Positions 17,328-26,696 of a stretch of 29,559 nucleotides of DNA are shown here, piece after piece (positions within the stretch are counted from its first letter, which is position 1; the number at the start of each line of letters is the position of its first letter). The notes under the pieces are model-generated. The model worked only from the letters and a program-made list of their open reading frames with translations, was not told the DNA's origin and did no database searches. Origin of the DNA: a virus; the IMG/VR virus record IMGVR_UViG_3300028025_002882, positions 1 to 29,559 of that record. One strand, 5' to 3'. The position numbers and the translations under genes were made by a program.

Positions 17328-17353
17328 ATTATAGCACCATTATGTGCTATAAT
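17328..17353. promoter_or_regulatory. Divergent promoters within a 26-bp palindrome
   Basis: ATTATAGCAC (17328-17337) and GTGCTATAAT (17344-17353) are perfect inverted copies separated by 6 bp. Each arm is an extended -10, TGCTATAAT: one reads left to the hydrolase, the other right to the 79-aa gene. Each -10 lies where the other promoter would need its -35 region, so only one side can be used at a time; a dimeric regulator could bind here. Confidence 0.7.
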
Positions 17354-17400
17354 CTAGTAGTATCATAAAATTGATATCAAAATATTTTGAAAGGAACCAC

Positions 17401-17640
17401 ATGTCTAACAATTTTAGTGCTTATCTAACAGACGAGCAGAAGCAGAACATTATCGCACAGCGTATTCAGCAGTTTGCTGTTGAGGGATACCAAATCTCTA
17501 TCAACCGCAAGGTAGCAGAAGCAACTGGCGACGAAGCAGTAATTGCAGAGATTGACAAGAATATCGAAACTCTCACAAGCGTAATTGCAGCATACCAGGC
17601 TGAACTAGATGCTCTGCCAAAGACTGAGGTAACAGAATAA
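17401..17640 (+). CDS. Helical hypothetical protein, 79 aa
   Basis: Start MSNNFSAYLTDEQKQNIIAQ at 17401, with AAAGGA 6 nt upstream; an in-frame start 30 nt earlier lacks one. Mainly helical with a heptad-like C-terminal half (EIDKNIETLTSVIAAYQAEL). Stop and next start are 1 nt apart, so it is coupled to the fibre-type gene that follows. It may be a fibre assembly chaperone or linker, which is inference. Confidence 0.75.
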   Translation: MSNNFSAYLTDEQKQNIIAQRIQQFAVEGYQISINRKVAEATGDEAVIAEIDKNIETLTSVIAAYQAELDALPKTEVTE

Positions 17641-17641
17641 C

Positions 17642-18001
17642 ATGCCAACCATGCAGCAGAAGAGAGGATTGGCAAGTCGCTGGACTTCGACTAATCCCAT
17701 TCTGCTTGCTGGAGAGATTGGAGTAGAAACCGACACCAACAAAATGAAAGTTGGTGATGGAGTCACTCAATGGAACAGTCTAGGCTACACGAAAGTGGAC
17801 CCACAAAGCATTTCCTATACTCACACACAGAATGCACTTCTTTCTGTATGGGATATTACACATAACCTGTCTTTTAAGCCAAATGTCGTAATAACAGATT
17901 ATAATGGTAATATCCTAGAAGGCGATATTACTTATGTTGGTAACAGTGGAGTCACTGTAACACTTTCGGAACCGCATATAGGATATGCGTACTTGTCTTA
18001 G
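17642..18001 (+). CDS. Fibre protein with Mtd-like N-terminal domain, 119 aa
   Basis: Starts MPTMQQKRGLASRWTSTNPI. The pattern KRG-W-NPILLAGEIGVETDTNK-KVGDG-WNSLGY (residues about 7-50) is the N-terminal domain seen in the major tropism determinant and many phage fibre proteins. A second beta-rich part follows (SVWDITHNLSFKPNVVITDY), typical of short carbohydrate-interacting ends. Short for a fibre; it may be an adaptor or one chain of a composite fibre. Confidence 0.8.
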   Translation: MPTMQQKRGLASRWTSTNPILLAGEIGVETDTNKMKVGDGVTQWNSLGYTKVDPQSISYTHTQNALLSVWDITHNLSFKPNVVITDYNGNILEGDITYVGNSGVTVTLSEPHIGYAYLS

Positions 18002-18015
18002 AAGGAGAATAAGAA

Positions 18016-19716
18016 ATGTCTAGAAAATTTTTAACCAACATAGATTTAAATACTAATCTACTGTTGAATGCAACGCTTAATAACGTAACGCTGAACACAC
18101 ACTCAGCAGGAACAGCCGCAGGTGCTTTGGCATACTCAAGCGGAAGAATCGCAATTGGAAATGGGTCTGCAGCAGTAAGCACAGCCCTTAGTACAGACAC
18201 TATTACTGTTGGTAGCACTGCTATCACAATTGGCGGTAGTGCAACAACTATTGCAGGTCTATCATCTGTAACCTCAACAACTTTTGTAGGTGCTCTTACA
18301 GGCAACGCATCCACCGCAACTTCAGCGGCAACCCTTACAACTGCTAGAACAATTAACGGAACCTCCTTCGATGGCTCTGCCAATATTACCGTTACCGCAG
18401 CAGCAGGAACTCTTACTGGCAACACACTTGCCTCTGGCGTTACAGCATCATCTCTGACAAGCGTAGGAACTCTAACTAGCCTTACAACATCTGGCAACGT
18501 AACCATTGGCGGAGACCTAACTGTTAATGGTACAACCACGACTATCAACTCAACTACCATTACTGTTGACGACAAGAATCTAGAACTTGGTGCTATTGCA
18601 TCTCCAACAGACACTAGTGCCGATGGAGCAGGTATTACAGTAAAGGGTGCTACAGATAAGACTTTCAACTGGGTAAACGCAACTGCAGCCTGGACATCAT
18701 CTGAAGACCTAAACCTTCTAACTGGCAAAGTTTATGAGATTAATGGAACAACTGTTCTATCATCAACAACTCTTGGTTCTGGCGTAGTTAACTCTTCACT
18801 TACAAGCGTTGGAACAATTGCTACTGGTACTTGGAATGCAACAACAATTGCTACCAACAAGGGTGGTACTGGTCTTACATCGTTTACTTCTGGTGGTGCT
18901 GTTTACGCAACCTCTACTTCGGCTCTAACAACTGGAACTCTTCCTGTTACCGCTGGTGGTACTGGAATCACAGCATTTGGAACTGGAGTTGCTACCGCTC
19001 TTGGAGTTAACGTAGGTTCGGCAGGGGCTTTTGTAACATTCAATGGTGCTCTTGGAACACCTTCATCTGGTACTCTAACTAACGCTACAGGACTTCCAGT
19101 AGCAACTGGTATTTCTGGTCTAGGAACTAACGTAGCCACTGCTCTTGCAGTCGCAGTTGGCTCTGTAGGTGCTGTCGTTACTAATGGTGGAGCACTTGGC
19201 ACACCATCAAGCGGTACACTAACAAATGCTACTGGTCTTCCAATTAGCACTGGTGTATCTGGTCTAGGTACAGGTGTTGCAACATTCCTTGGAACTCCTT
19301 CAAGTGCAAACCTTCGTGCAGCCTTGTCTGACGAATCAGGTTCGGGTGCTCTAGTATTTGCAGGTGGTGACATCGGTGCAGCAACTGCTACTACTGCTAC
19401 CGCTGGTAACTCTAGCACACTTGTTGCTACTACAGCATTCGTTGCTAACGCAGTTTCTGCATCTGGAACAAAGAAATATACAGCAACCAACCCATCCCTG
19501 ACACCTTCATCTGGAATGGTAACATGGACAGTTGCAGCAGCAACTCACGGTATTGGTGCAGTTGGTTCAATAATTCCATCACTAAAAGAAGTATCTTCTG
19601 GTTACACAGTAGAACCAGACTTCCACATTAACGACACTACTGGAGAAGTTAGGGTTGAGTGGAACGCTACTTCGACAGTAACTCTTGGAACATACAGACT
19701 AACACTTATTGGCTAA
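18016..19716 (+). CDS. Repetitive tail-fibre protein, 566 aa
   Basis: Starts MSRKFLTNIDLNTNLLLNAT; GAAGGAG stands before the ATG. Residues about 155-215 contain the DLTVNGTTTTINS-type module shared with the 661-aa adhesin. Residues about 318-425 hold about 2.5 copies of a 47-residue repeat (ISGLGT-VATAL...GALGTPSSGTLTNATGLP). The last 100 residues (about 465-566) form a different, probably C-terminal head domain. Repeats of this kind form long trimeric shafts. The Thr/Ser/Ala-rich composition is typical of phage fibres. Confidence 0.85.
   Translation: MSRKFLTNIDLNTNLLLNATLNNVTLNTHSAGTAAGALAYSSGRIAIGNGSAAVSTALSTDTITVGSTAITIGGSATTIAGLSSVTSTTFVGALTGNASTATSAATLTTARTINGTSFDGSANITVTAAAGTLTGNTLASGVTASSLTSVGTLTSLTTSGNVTIGGDLTVNGTTTTINSTTITVDDKNLELGAIASPTDTSADGAGITVKGATDKTFNWVNATAAWTSSEDLNLLTGKVYEINGTTVLSSTTLGSGVVNSSLTSVGTIATGTWNATTIATNKGGTGLTSFTSGGAVYATSTSALTTGTLPVTAGGTGITAFGTGVATALGVNVGSAGAFVTFNGALGTPSSGTLTNATGLPVATGISGLGTNVATALAVAVGSVGAVVTNGGALGTPSSGTLTNATGLPISTGVSGLGTGVATFLGTPSSANLRAALSDESGSGALVFAGGDIGAATATTATAGNSSTLVATTAFVANAVSASGTKKYTATNPSLTPSSGMVTWTVAAATHGIGAVGSIIPSLKEVSSGYTVEPDFHINDTTGEVRVEWNATSTVTLGTYRLTLIG
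18970..19299 (+). repeat. In-frame 141-bp repeat in the fibre gene
   Basis: Two nearly identical 47-codon units plus a partial third. The protein word GALGTPSSGTLTNATGLP occurs twice, 141 bp apart. DNA identity is lower than protein identity, so codon choice has drifted and the duplication is not recent. Confidence 0.7.
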
Positions 19717-19721
19717 TCTGC

Positions 19722-19727
19722 TATAAT
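19722..19727 (+). promoter_or_regulatory. Leaderless late promoter
   Basis: TGC-TATAAT, then TGTTAA and the ATG at 19734. Confidence 0.75.
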
Positions 19728-19733
19728 TGTTAA

Positions 19734-20819
19734 ATGAGAAGTTTTTTATCTGGTGTACAAATACCATCCTTAGCAAGATTAAATGTTGATGGTGAATTCA
19801 CCCTAGACTCACTTGCTGGAACATCTGGTCAAATACTAACTTCTGCAGGTGCAGGAAATACCCCAACTTGGAATAGCGATATTAGCGTTTCTGGAAATAT
19901 CACTGCTGGAACAAATTTACGTTCCTCATACTCAGCAGGTGACGAAGGTGGACAGATTTTTCTAAACAAATCTGTAACAAACACAAGCATTATCAGCGGT
20001 GTCAACATCGATGTTTATCAAAATAGACTTCGTATTTGGGAAGACGGTGGAACTAACCGTGGAGTCTATATTGACATGACGACCGTAGGTGCAGGAGTCG
20101 GGACTAACTTGGTTGGTTCTTCATTTACTGGTGGAACACTTTCAAGCGACCTAATTCTTGCAGCAGGTTCTGGAAGTGTGGAGCCTATAACATTTCAAAC
20201 AAACTCTGCTACCCCAGCCACAACCTCTGGTGCAATGGATTACGACGGAACCGTTTTTTATGCAACGTCAAAGACCAACCCTGGCAGAGCATTGCTTACA
20301 CAAAACTACTACTATTTGTCAAGTGCAGATGTCAGCATCGACATGTCAAGTGCTTCGCTACCGCTAAGTCTTCTGACCACAGCCACTACAGGAATAACAG
20401 TTCCTGCTGGAACAACCTATGACTATGAGGCAATGTTTGCAATACGAGGAACATTTATTGTGACAAGCCAAACACCAACAATAACAATTAGCAATCTTAG
20501 CGGCACGGCAACCGTGGCTCACACAACAATTATTGAAACAGGTAATAATACTACAGGATTTACAACTGCATCAACTCTTGGTACAACTAGAATCACAGCA
20601 GGACAGGCACTGACTGCCTTGAGTGCAGGAAGCAGATACTACATAGTGAAAATGCGTGGGGTAATACGAGTAACTGGTTCTGGGACTGCCGAGATTGCTC
20701 CTACAATTAGACCAAACACAGGTTCAGCAGATAACGGCTGGCTGGTGCAATCAGGGGCAATGTTTAAACTTACTCCAATTGGAAATGGAACTGTAACAAC
20801 AGTAGGAACGTGGGCATAA
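19734..20819 (+). CDS. Tail-fibre protein, 361 aa
   Basis: Starts MRSFLSGVQIPSLARLNVDG. Contains fibre-type segments (LDSLAGTSGQILTSAGAGNT, SGNITAGTNLRSSYSAGDEG) followed by a beta-rich C-terminal region with SASLPLSLLTTATTGITVPA, which looks like a receptor-binding head. Composition and length match its fibre neighbours. The stop overlaps the start of a 41-aa gene (TAATG), which may be a fibre assembly partner. Confidence 0.8.
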   Translation: MRSFLSGVQIPSLARLNVDGEFTLDSLAGTSGQILTSAGAGNTPTWNSDISVSGNITAGTNLRSSYSAGDEGGQIFLNKSVTNTSIISGVNIDVYQNRLRIWEDGGTNRGVYIDMTTVGAGVGTNLVGSSFTGGTLSSDLILAAGSGSVEPITFQTNSATPATTSGAMDYDGTVFYATSKTNPGRALLTQNYYYLSSADVSIDMSSASLPLSLLTTATTGITVPAGTTYDYEAMFAIRGTFIVTSQTPTITISNLSGTATVAHTTIIETGNNTTGFTTASTLGTTRITAGQALTALSAGSRYYIVKMRGVIRVTGSGTAEIAPTIRPNTGSADNGWLVQSGAMFKLTPIGNGTVTTVGTWA

Positions 20820-20944
20820 TGAATGAAATAAAAGAACTTTTAGAACAATGGAAAGAAAGTGGACTAACAAATCCAGATTCTTTAGAGAAAGCATACCAAG
20901 CAATCTTGTTATTGATTGAAGAAGTAGAAAAACTTCAACAGTAG
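20819..20944 (+). CDS. Small helical protein, 41 aa
   Basis: Starts MNEIKELLEQWKESGLTNPD and ends IEEVEKLQQ. Acidic and fully helical, coiled-coil-like (AYQAILLLIEEVEKL). It overlaps the fibre gene stop by one base and ends 77 nt before the reductase gene. Could be a small fibre chaperone; no family recognised. Confidence 0.65.
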   Translation: MNEIKELLEQWKESGLTNPDSLEKAYQAILLLIEEVEKLQQ

Positions 20945-20958
20945 GTTTAAGGTAGTGT

Positions 20959-20986
20959 TTGACAAATTCTAAAACAGTGGTATACT
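20959..20986 (+). promoter_or_regulatory. Sigma70-type promoter of the reductase
   Basis: TTGACA (20959-20964), 16 nt, TATACT (20981-20986) preceded by TGG. It is the only rightward promoter with a perfect -35. Confidence 0.85.
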
Positions 20987-21008
20987 TGTATCAATCACAG
21001 TTTTAGAA
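20967..21008 (+). repeat. Inverted repeat around the reductase -10 box
   Basis: TTCTAAAACAGTG (20967-20979) and CACAGTTTTAGAA (20996-21008) are inverted copies (12 of 13) separated by 16 bp that contain the -10. As the left arm lies upstream of the expected start point, this is a DNA operator rather than an mRNA hairpin. Confidence 0.7.
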
Positions 21009-21021
21009 AGGTGGAAACACT

Positions 21022-23061
21022 ATGTCAGATTTTTTCTCATTTACCCTACCGAATGATTTTGTCGAAAAGTACAAATCAGTCGAATCACCCTTTGGATTCG
21101 TGGATGCAGGTGGCAACGCACTAGGTGAAATTACCTTCGTTCGCACTTACTCACGAGTCAAAGAAGACGGAACCAAAGAACGCTGGTACGAAGTCGTACG
21201 CAGAGTTATCGAAGGTATGTACTCTGTCCAGAAAAACCATGCAAAGGAGAACCGTCTCCCATGGAATGACTACAAGGCACAGAAGTCAGCACAAGAAGCA
21301 TTCGATAGAATGTTCAACCTAAAGTGGACACCACCAGGTCGTGGCATGTGGACTTTTGGTACACCACTCACAATGGAAAAGCGTAATTCTGCTGCTTTGC
21401 AGAACTGTGCAATGGTGTCAACTAAGGACTTAGACAAGAATGACCCAGGACAGTTGTTCTCATGGGTTATGGATGCTCTAATGCTCGGTATTGGAGTTGG
21501 ATTCGACACCCTTGGTAAAGATAAGAACTTCCCAATCTATGCACCATCAGAGCCAGAAGTAACCTACGTTATTCCTGATACTCGTGAAGGCTGGGTAGAG
21601 GCAACTCGTTTGCTAATCAACTCATTCCTCCGTGCAGGTCAGAACATTCAGAAGTTTGACTATTCTGAAATTCGTCCAGAAGGTGCTCCAATCAAGGGAT
21701 TCGGTGGCGTAGCCTCTGGTCCTGCACCGCTAATCAAACTACATGAGCGTATTGCTCACGTTCTAGGTCAGCGTGTTGGAGACAACCTAGACGCTCGTGC
21801 CATTGTTGACCTAGTTAACCTTATTGGTACTTGCGTTGTTTCTGGTAACGTTCGTCGTTCTGCTACCCTTGCTTTGGGTGCAGAGGGTGACGAAGACTTC
21901 CTAAACCTAAAGAATGCAGAAGCATTCCCAGAGCGTAACTCATATGACCCAGAGAACCCAGGTTGGGCTTGGATGTCAAACAACTCAGTTGCTGCAACTG
22001 TAGGTATGGATTACTCAAAGTATGTAGACCGCATTGCAGATAACGGAGAGCCAGGTTTTATCTGGCTAGACGTTGCTCGTAACCACGGTCGTCTTGCAGA
22101 CGCTCCAGATGGTAAGGACTATCGTGTAATGGGCTTCAACCCATGTGCGGAACAGCCACTAGAATCATACGAACTATGTACTCTAGTTGAGGTTCACCTA
22201 AACCGTCACGAGAGCAAGGAAGATTTCCTACGCACTCTAAAGTTTGCCTACTTGTATGGAAAGACTGTTACACTTCTTCCTACACACTGGCAACAGACCA
22301 ACGGTATCATGCAGCGTAACCGTCGCATTGGTACATCGCTAACAGGCATTGCATCATTTGCTGACGAGCATGGTCTACCAACTGTCCGTACATGGATGGA
22401 CGAGGGCTACAACAAGATTCGTTTCTATGACCGCAAGTACTCAGAATGGCTATGTGTTCGTGAATCAATTCGTGTAACCACAGTCAAGCCATCTGGTTCT
22501 GTATCAATTCTTTCTGGTGCAACACCTGGTGTTCACTGGGGTCCAGGGGGAAAGTTCTACCTAAGAGCAATTCGCTTCGGTAACGGAGACCAGATGCTAC
22601 ACCTATTCCGTGCAGCAGGGTACAAGGTAGAGGCAGACCTAGTGTCAGCAAATACATCAGTTGTATACTTCCCAATTTCATCTGGACACAAGCGAGCAGA
22701 AAAGGATGTAACTCTATTTGAAAAGACAGCCCTTGCTGCTACAGCCCAGAAGTACTGGTCAGACAACGGTGTATCAGTAACTCTATCCTTTGACAAGGAA
22801 ACTGAAAAGCAGCACATTACTTCCGTACTAAACATGTACGAAGGTCAACTAAAGGCTGTATCGTTCCTATCAATGGGTAAGGATGTTTATCCACAGATGC
22901 CTTACACAGAGATTACAGAAGACGAATACGACTACTACATTGGTCGCCTTGCAAAGATTGATTTCTCTGCAATTTACGACGGTGTAGAGAATCTAGATGC
23001 CATGGGAGAAGCATACTGCACAACAGATGCCTGTGAGATTAAGATTCCAGACAAGAAGTAA
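21022..23061 (+). CDS. nrdJ: Adenosylcobalamin-dependent ribonucleotide reductase (class II), 679 aa
   Basis: Converts ribonucleotides to deoxyribonucleotides, supplying precursors for phage DNA synthesis, with B12 as radical source. Visible: an N-terminal cone-type region; LQNCAMVST near residue 127 (first catalytic-redox Cys); GTCVVSGNVRRSA near 270; NPCAEQPLESYELCTLVEV near 374 with the Asn, Cys and Glu of the radical site and the second redox Cys; and a C-terminal CTTDAC pair for reduction by thioredoxin. The length fits the monomeric triphosphate-reductase type. AAAGGTGG precedes the start. No NrdR box or B12 riboswitch is seen. Its own promoter and terminator make it a separate cassette among fibre genes. 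Confidence 0.92.
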   Translation: MSDFFSFTLPNDFVEKYKSVESPFGFVDAGGNALGEITFVRTYSRVKEDGTKERWYEVVRRVIEGMYSVQKNHAKENRLPWNDYKAQKSAQEAFDRMFNLKWTPPGRGMWTFGTPLTMEKRNSAALQNCAMVSTKDLDKNDPGQLFSWVMDALMLGIGVGFDTLGKDKNFPIYAPSEPEVTYVIPDTREGWVEATRLLINSFLRAGQNIQKFDYSEIRPEGAPIKGFGGVASGPAPLIKLHERIAHVLGQRVGDNLDARAIVDLVNLIGTCVVSGNVRRSATLALGAEGDEDFLNLKNAEAFPERNSYDPENPGWAWMSNNSVAATVGMDYSKYVDRIADNGEPGFIWLDVARNHGRLADAPDGKDYRVMGFNPCAEQPLESYELCTLVEVHLNRHESKEDFLRTLKFAYLYGKTVTLLPTHWQQTNGIMQRNRRIGTSLTGIASFADEHGLPTVRTWMDEGYNKIRFYDRKYSEWLCVRESIRVTTVKPSGSVSILSGATPGVHWGPGGKFYLRAIRFGNGDQMLHLFRAAGYKVEADLVSANTSVVYFPISSGHKRAEKDVTLFEKTALAATAQKYWSDNGVSVTLSFDKETEKQHITSVLNMYEGQLKAVSFLSMGKDVYPQMPYTEITEDEYDYYIGRLAKIDFSAIYDGVENLDAMGEAYCTTDACEIKIPDKK

Positions 23062-23074
23062 AGTGGATGTTGAG

Positions 23075-23106
23075 ATGCCCTGTCTTTAATTAGGCAGGGC
23101 ATTTTC
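23075..23106 (+). terminator. Intrinsic terminator after the reductase
   Basis: ATGCCCTG pairs with CAGGGCAT (8 bp) around TCTTTAATTAGG, followed by TTTC. Confidence 0.85.
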
Positions 23107-23114
23107 TTATGTGG

Positions 23115-23120
23115 TAGAAT
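23115..23120 (+). promoter_or_regulatory. Leaderless late promoter
   Basis: TGG-TAGAAT, then AGATATC and the ATG at 23128. Confidence 0.65.
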
Positions 23121-23127
23121 AGATATC

Positions 23128-26100
23128 ATGGTCAATCCTTCCAATCTTTACGCAGAACGTATATATGCAGAGCACCCAATTTCTTTATGGGCATTAGACG
23201 ATAATGCAGACTACCTAAGAATGATGAATGACACAAATTTAACCTTAGATTTGGCAACATTAACAAAGTCAAACCTTACAACAGCAGACATCACAACTTT
23301 TAGTAGTTATCAGACACCTCCACTTTTTGATAATGAAACAACAGAAATTGAGTTATCAAATTCTGCATTTTCTGGAGGCACAGCAACTGCTTCACTATTT
23401 CATACAACAGGAACATCCGTAAACTCCAGCACCAACTCTTTCACTGTTAGTTTTTACTATTATTCTGCAAACCCATACATAACATCAATCAAAGTTGGCT
23501 ATAAAGTAGGAGGAACAACAATTGCCTCAGAAACATTTACCTTGTCCGATTCACACAATTGGAAATTTATAACAAAAACATTTAGCAATCCCTCTACACA
23601 AGTTGTTCAACTTTTTCTAGAGTTTGGCTATACCGAAAATCCAGCACTTTTAGGAACCTTGGACGTTTACAAAATCCTTATTAATGGATTTTCAATGGGG
23701 CATTCATCAGAGGAGTTTAACAAAAATTCTGTGGGAATATCCCAATCAGTGTATGCAGCAACAGACCTTGACACAACCATTGATGCTTTTTCTTCTGGAA
23801 CATATGGCGTTGTTGCAGATGCATATGGGATAAGTTCTACCACTTCTAATGGATATTACTGTGTTCGTTGGAACAGGCTTCTTGCAAAAAATTCTGGTCT
23901 TCCAATGGTTTTTGGTTCATCAAACTCAACAATTGTTTACCCAAACCCAACAGAGGCAGACCCATCTATGATTTTTCCAGCACAGGGATTTTTAAATCAA
24001 GTAGGGAAGAACAACCTCTACACATTTGAATTCTGGTTAAAAACAAGAGTAGTTAAAAACAATGCTGTTCATAAAATATTTGGTCCAGTATCATCAACAG
24101 ACGGACTTTACATAAACAAAAACTCTATGGTTCTTAAGATTGGAAACAAGAGCGGTTCGTACTATGTAGGCGAATGGTATAGACCAATGCTAATTGATAT
24201 CAAGTACAGCCCGACACAAGCATCCTTGATGGTAAATGGAGAAACTGTAGTTGCGTTTTCTTTAGACTCAGCAGACCTAGCCCTTTTCCCAGAAGAAATA
24301 ATTTCATCAAAGAATGCAAACTGGGTTGGATTTTATGCAAACTCTTCAAAGTCAGTAAACAGTTTAGAACTAGATGGTGTTGCTATCTACCCATACCACG
24401 TTGATTCAGCCTTAGCAAAACGCAGATATGTTTTTGGTCAGGGCGTAGAGTTCCCACAAAACGTCAATGTGGCATATAACGGAAAGTCGTTCTTTATTGA
24501 CTATGCCGCTGCAAACTATTCAAACAATTACAGATACCCTGGAATTAAAAGGTGGGATTCAAAAACAAATGACAACTTTAATACCAATGATGGAACCTTG
24601 TCCACCCCAAGCCTATCCTTGCCAACTTTATCCTATTCAGACGGCAAAACATACTCGGACCTGTATTCTCTTCAAACAACAACCGCATACTACAGAATAA
24701 ATACAACTGGGTACAACGGACACCTTTCTTATGAATCATTAAACATTCTGAATAGTTCTAGTGTAAAAGGATTTATTGTTTCGGCATATCCAGGAGCCTA
24801 CGTTGTAGGAACAGATAACACAATATTTAAATTGGTCAATAAAAATACTGGGGATTACTTTATTGCAAAGATGGTTCCTTCCACAACAAGCAGTGCAACA
24901 ATGACTTACGCATATAAAATAGGAGATGCCGCAGAGGCAGTACTTGACGCATCACTAAACTACACCGTAGCAAGCAACTCTGCAACAACGGTTGGAATAG
25001 ATTTCTCTACAATTTCGCAAAGGTATGCCTCTACGATTGGTTCACTCCTTTCAAACCCAACAAACCTTAAGTTATATATTGGAAATGATGAAAACTTTAC
25101 AAGTGCCTTTATTGGAAGATTCTATACCATTGGATTTATGACACCAAGAAATTTTGACAAAACAGTTGCTACATACTTTAATTCAAGTGGGGTAATGACA
25201 AACACTGGGACTGGAAGAACAGCATCACAAACTCAGGTAATAGTTACCGCACTGTCATATACATATAAACTATCAATGAAAAATCCACTAGGAGATACAT
25301 CAAAGTATGCATTTGAAATAGGTGCAAGTTCTTATTGGGAAGACTACGTTCCTATTAAAACTTTGTCTAAGACAATAGACTCAGGAGCCTATGACCTGGA
25401 TTTTGTTCAGTTTAATGTAGATTATCCAGAGCCAATTGCTTTTGTAAATACTGGCGGCATAGATTATTACGATACCTCAACATCAGACGTAAAGACTTAT
25501 GTAATATTTAGATACTTGTCGGATGGAACTTATGTAGACACGTCTAGTTTTACATCTGTTGGTATGCCAAAGCATGGTGCTCAGATACCAGATTCTTCAT
25601 GGGCAACCAAAAAATATGAAGTTGTAGATGGCTCTATTGTCTATCCACCAAGCAACCTTGATGTGGGAAAGACTATTAACGACTTGGCTATGGTTGTTTC
25701 CGTGGAATCGAACAACTCAACAACCTTGTCAGCACCAACAAAGATTCGCTCAATACAGTTGGCATCAATGACATTTAATGACGTTCAGTCGTATTCTCCA
25801 GACTATTCAAGCGGTATTGGAACTAAGTCTGGAGAGCAAATATATCCATATACATATACGATTGCTGGAATAACGAAAACATTTGATTATAAAGAAAAAA
25901 ATCCTTATAGAATCTACAAACAGACAAGTCCATATCTATATCTAACCAAAGATTCTGGAGTAAGAATTTTGTCAGAATATGACAATGGCGTGTCAGATTC
26001 AAGGGGAATATCTATACCAATTAACCTGGGGCTGGTTGCAGACTACAACCTAAGTTCCTTGCAAATGGCTGTAAGGTTTGATGGGGTAACATTTCCAACA

Positions 26101-26691
26101 TCAGAAACTAAAGTCTTTTCTTTAGAGTATGAAACAGACGGAGACCCAGCAGTAATAGATTTCTACATGATTGCAACAACCACTGCGGCAAATAGGGGAA
26201 AGATTTATGCCAAAGTAGGTTCTACAGCATTCGAAGATATCTTCTATTTCCTAAATAGCAATGAGGTTGCTAATCCAGTACTTGCTGTAGGAGAGTGGGC
26301 AAACATCGGGATTGCTTTTGACCCACTACTTGACTTTGACAACTTTGTTGGAGACCTAAGATTGGTTGGTCCACTTACATTTAACAACATATCTTATTAT
26401 CAATATACAGGTCTTCAGGACAACACTAAGTATGCAGACCAAAGATGGAACTTTTACGAACACAGCCAGTGGGGAGACTACGACACAGAAAAGACTTGGG
26501 GACTGTTCTTAGCCTCTACATATTCTGCGGTATCTGGTGTAAACCCAATTGAAGTTTACAATGTTAGTATTGGTACAAATAAGATTATTGTAGACAATAC
26601 TGCAGATGAAACAACATTGACGCTATCAGAACGTTCAAAAAAGGTTGTTGGCTCAGTTGAGTGGCAATCTAAAACACTAAAACCTGTATAA
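23128..26691 (+). CDS. Large minor tail/fibre protein with LamG-like domains, 1187 aa
   Basis: Starts MVNPSNLYAERIYAEHPISL; the AEHPISLWALDD start is typical of phage structural proteins with concanavalin/LamG folds. Around residues 285-420 the strand pattern (NLYTFEFWLKTRV, GLYINKNSMVLKIGN, WVGFYANSSKSV) matches such a domain, and a second lies near residues 965-1135 (SSLQMAVRFDGVTFPTSETK, WANIGIAFDP). The remainder is beta-rich, low in Cys, with no signal peptide. A carbohydrate-binding side fibre or baseplate protein is the likely role. The gene has a private leaderless promoter directly after the reductase terminator. Confidence 0.8.
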   Translation: MVNPSNLYAERIYAEHPISLWALDDNADYLRMMNDTNLTLDLATLTKSNLTTADITTFSSYQTPPLFDNETTEIELSNSAFSGGTATASLFHTTGTSVNSSTNSFTVSFYYYSANPYITSIKVGYKVGGTTIASETFTLSDSHNWKFITKTFSNPSTQVVQLFLEFGYTENPALLGTLDVYKILINGFSMGHSSEEFNKNSVGISQSVYAATDLDTTIDAFSSGTYGVVADAYGISSTTSNGYYCVRWNRLLAKNSGLPMVFGSSNSTIVYPNPTEADPSMIFPAQGFLNQVGKNNLYTFEFWLKTRVVKNNAVHKIFGPVSSTDGLYINKNSMVLKIGNKSGSYYVGEWYRPMLIDIKYSPTQASLMVNGETVVAFSLDSADLALFPEEIISSKNANWVGFYANSSKSVNSLELDGVAIYPYHVDSALAKRRYVFGQGVEFPQNVNVAYNGKSFFIDYAAANYSNNYRYPGIKRWDSKTNDNFNTNDGTLSTPSLSLPTLSYSDGKTYSDLYSLQTTTAYYRINTTGYNGHLSYESLNILNSSSVKGFIVSAYPGAYVVGTDNTIFKLVNKNTGDYFIAKMVPSTTSSATMTYAYKIGDAAEAVLDASLNYTVASNSATTVGIDFSTISQRYASTIGSLLSNPTNLKLYIGNDENFTSAFIGRFYTIGFMTPRNFDKTVATYFNSSGVMTNTGTGRTASQTQVIVTALSYTYKLSMKNPLGDTSKYAFEIGASSYWEDYVPIKTLSKTIDSGAYDLDFVQFNVDYPEPIAFVNTGGIDYYDTSTSDVKTYVIFRYLSDGTYVDTSSFTSVGMPKHGAQIPDSSWATKKYEVVDGSIVYPPSNLDVGKTINDLAMVVSVESNNSTTLSAPTKIRSIQLASMTFNDVQSYSPDYSSGIGTKSGEQIYPYTYTIAGITKTFDYKEKNPYRIYKQTSPYLYLTKDSGVRILSEYDNGVSDSRGISIPINLGLVADYNLSSLQMAVRFDGVTFPTSETKVFSLEYETDGDPAVIDFYMIATTTAANRGKIYAKVGSTAFEDIFYFLNSNEVANPVLAVGEWANIGIAFDPLLDFDNFVGDLRLVGPLTFNNISYYQYTGLQDNTKYADQRWNFYEHSQWGDYDTEKTWGLFLASTYSAVSGVNPIEVYNVSIGTNKIIVDNTADETTLTLSERSKKVVGSVEWQSKTLKPV

Positions 26692-26696
26692 TGTGG

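Noticed and set aside
18903-19490. Long open frames on the minus strand of the fibre genes
   Set aside because: They mirror the Thr/Ala/Gly-rich fibre repeats and give Val/Pro/Ala-rich low-complexity products with no ribosome site or promoter.
20945-21021. Cobalamin riboswitch before the B12-dependent reductase
   Set aside because: From the promoter only about 30 nt of leader remain before the ATG; there is no B12 box and no room for the fold.
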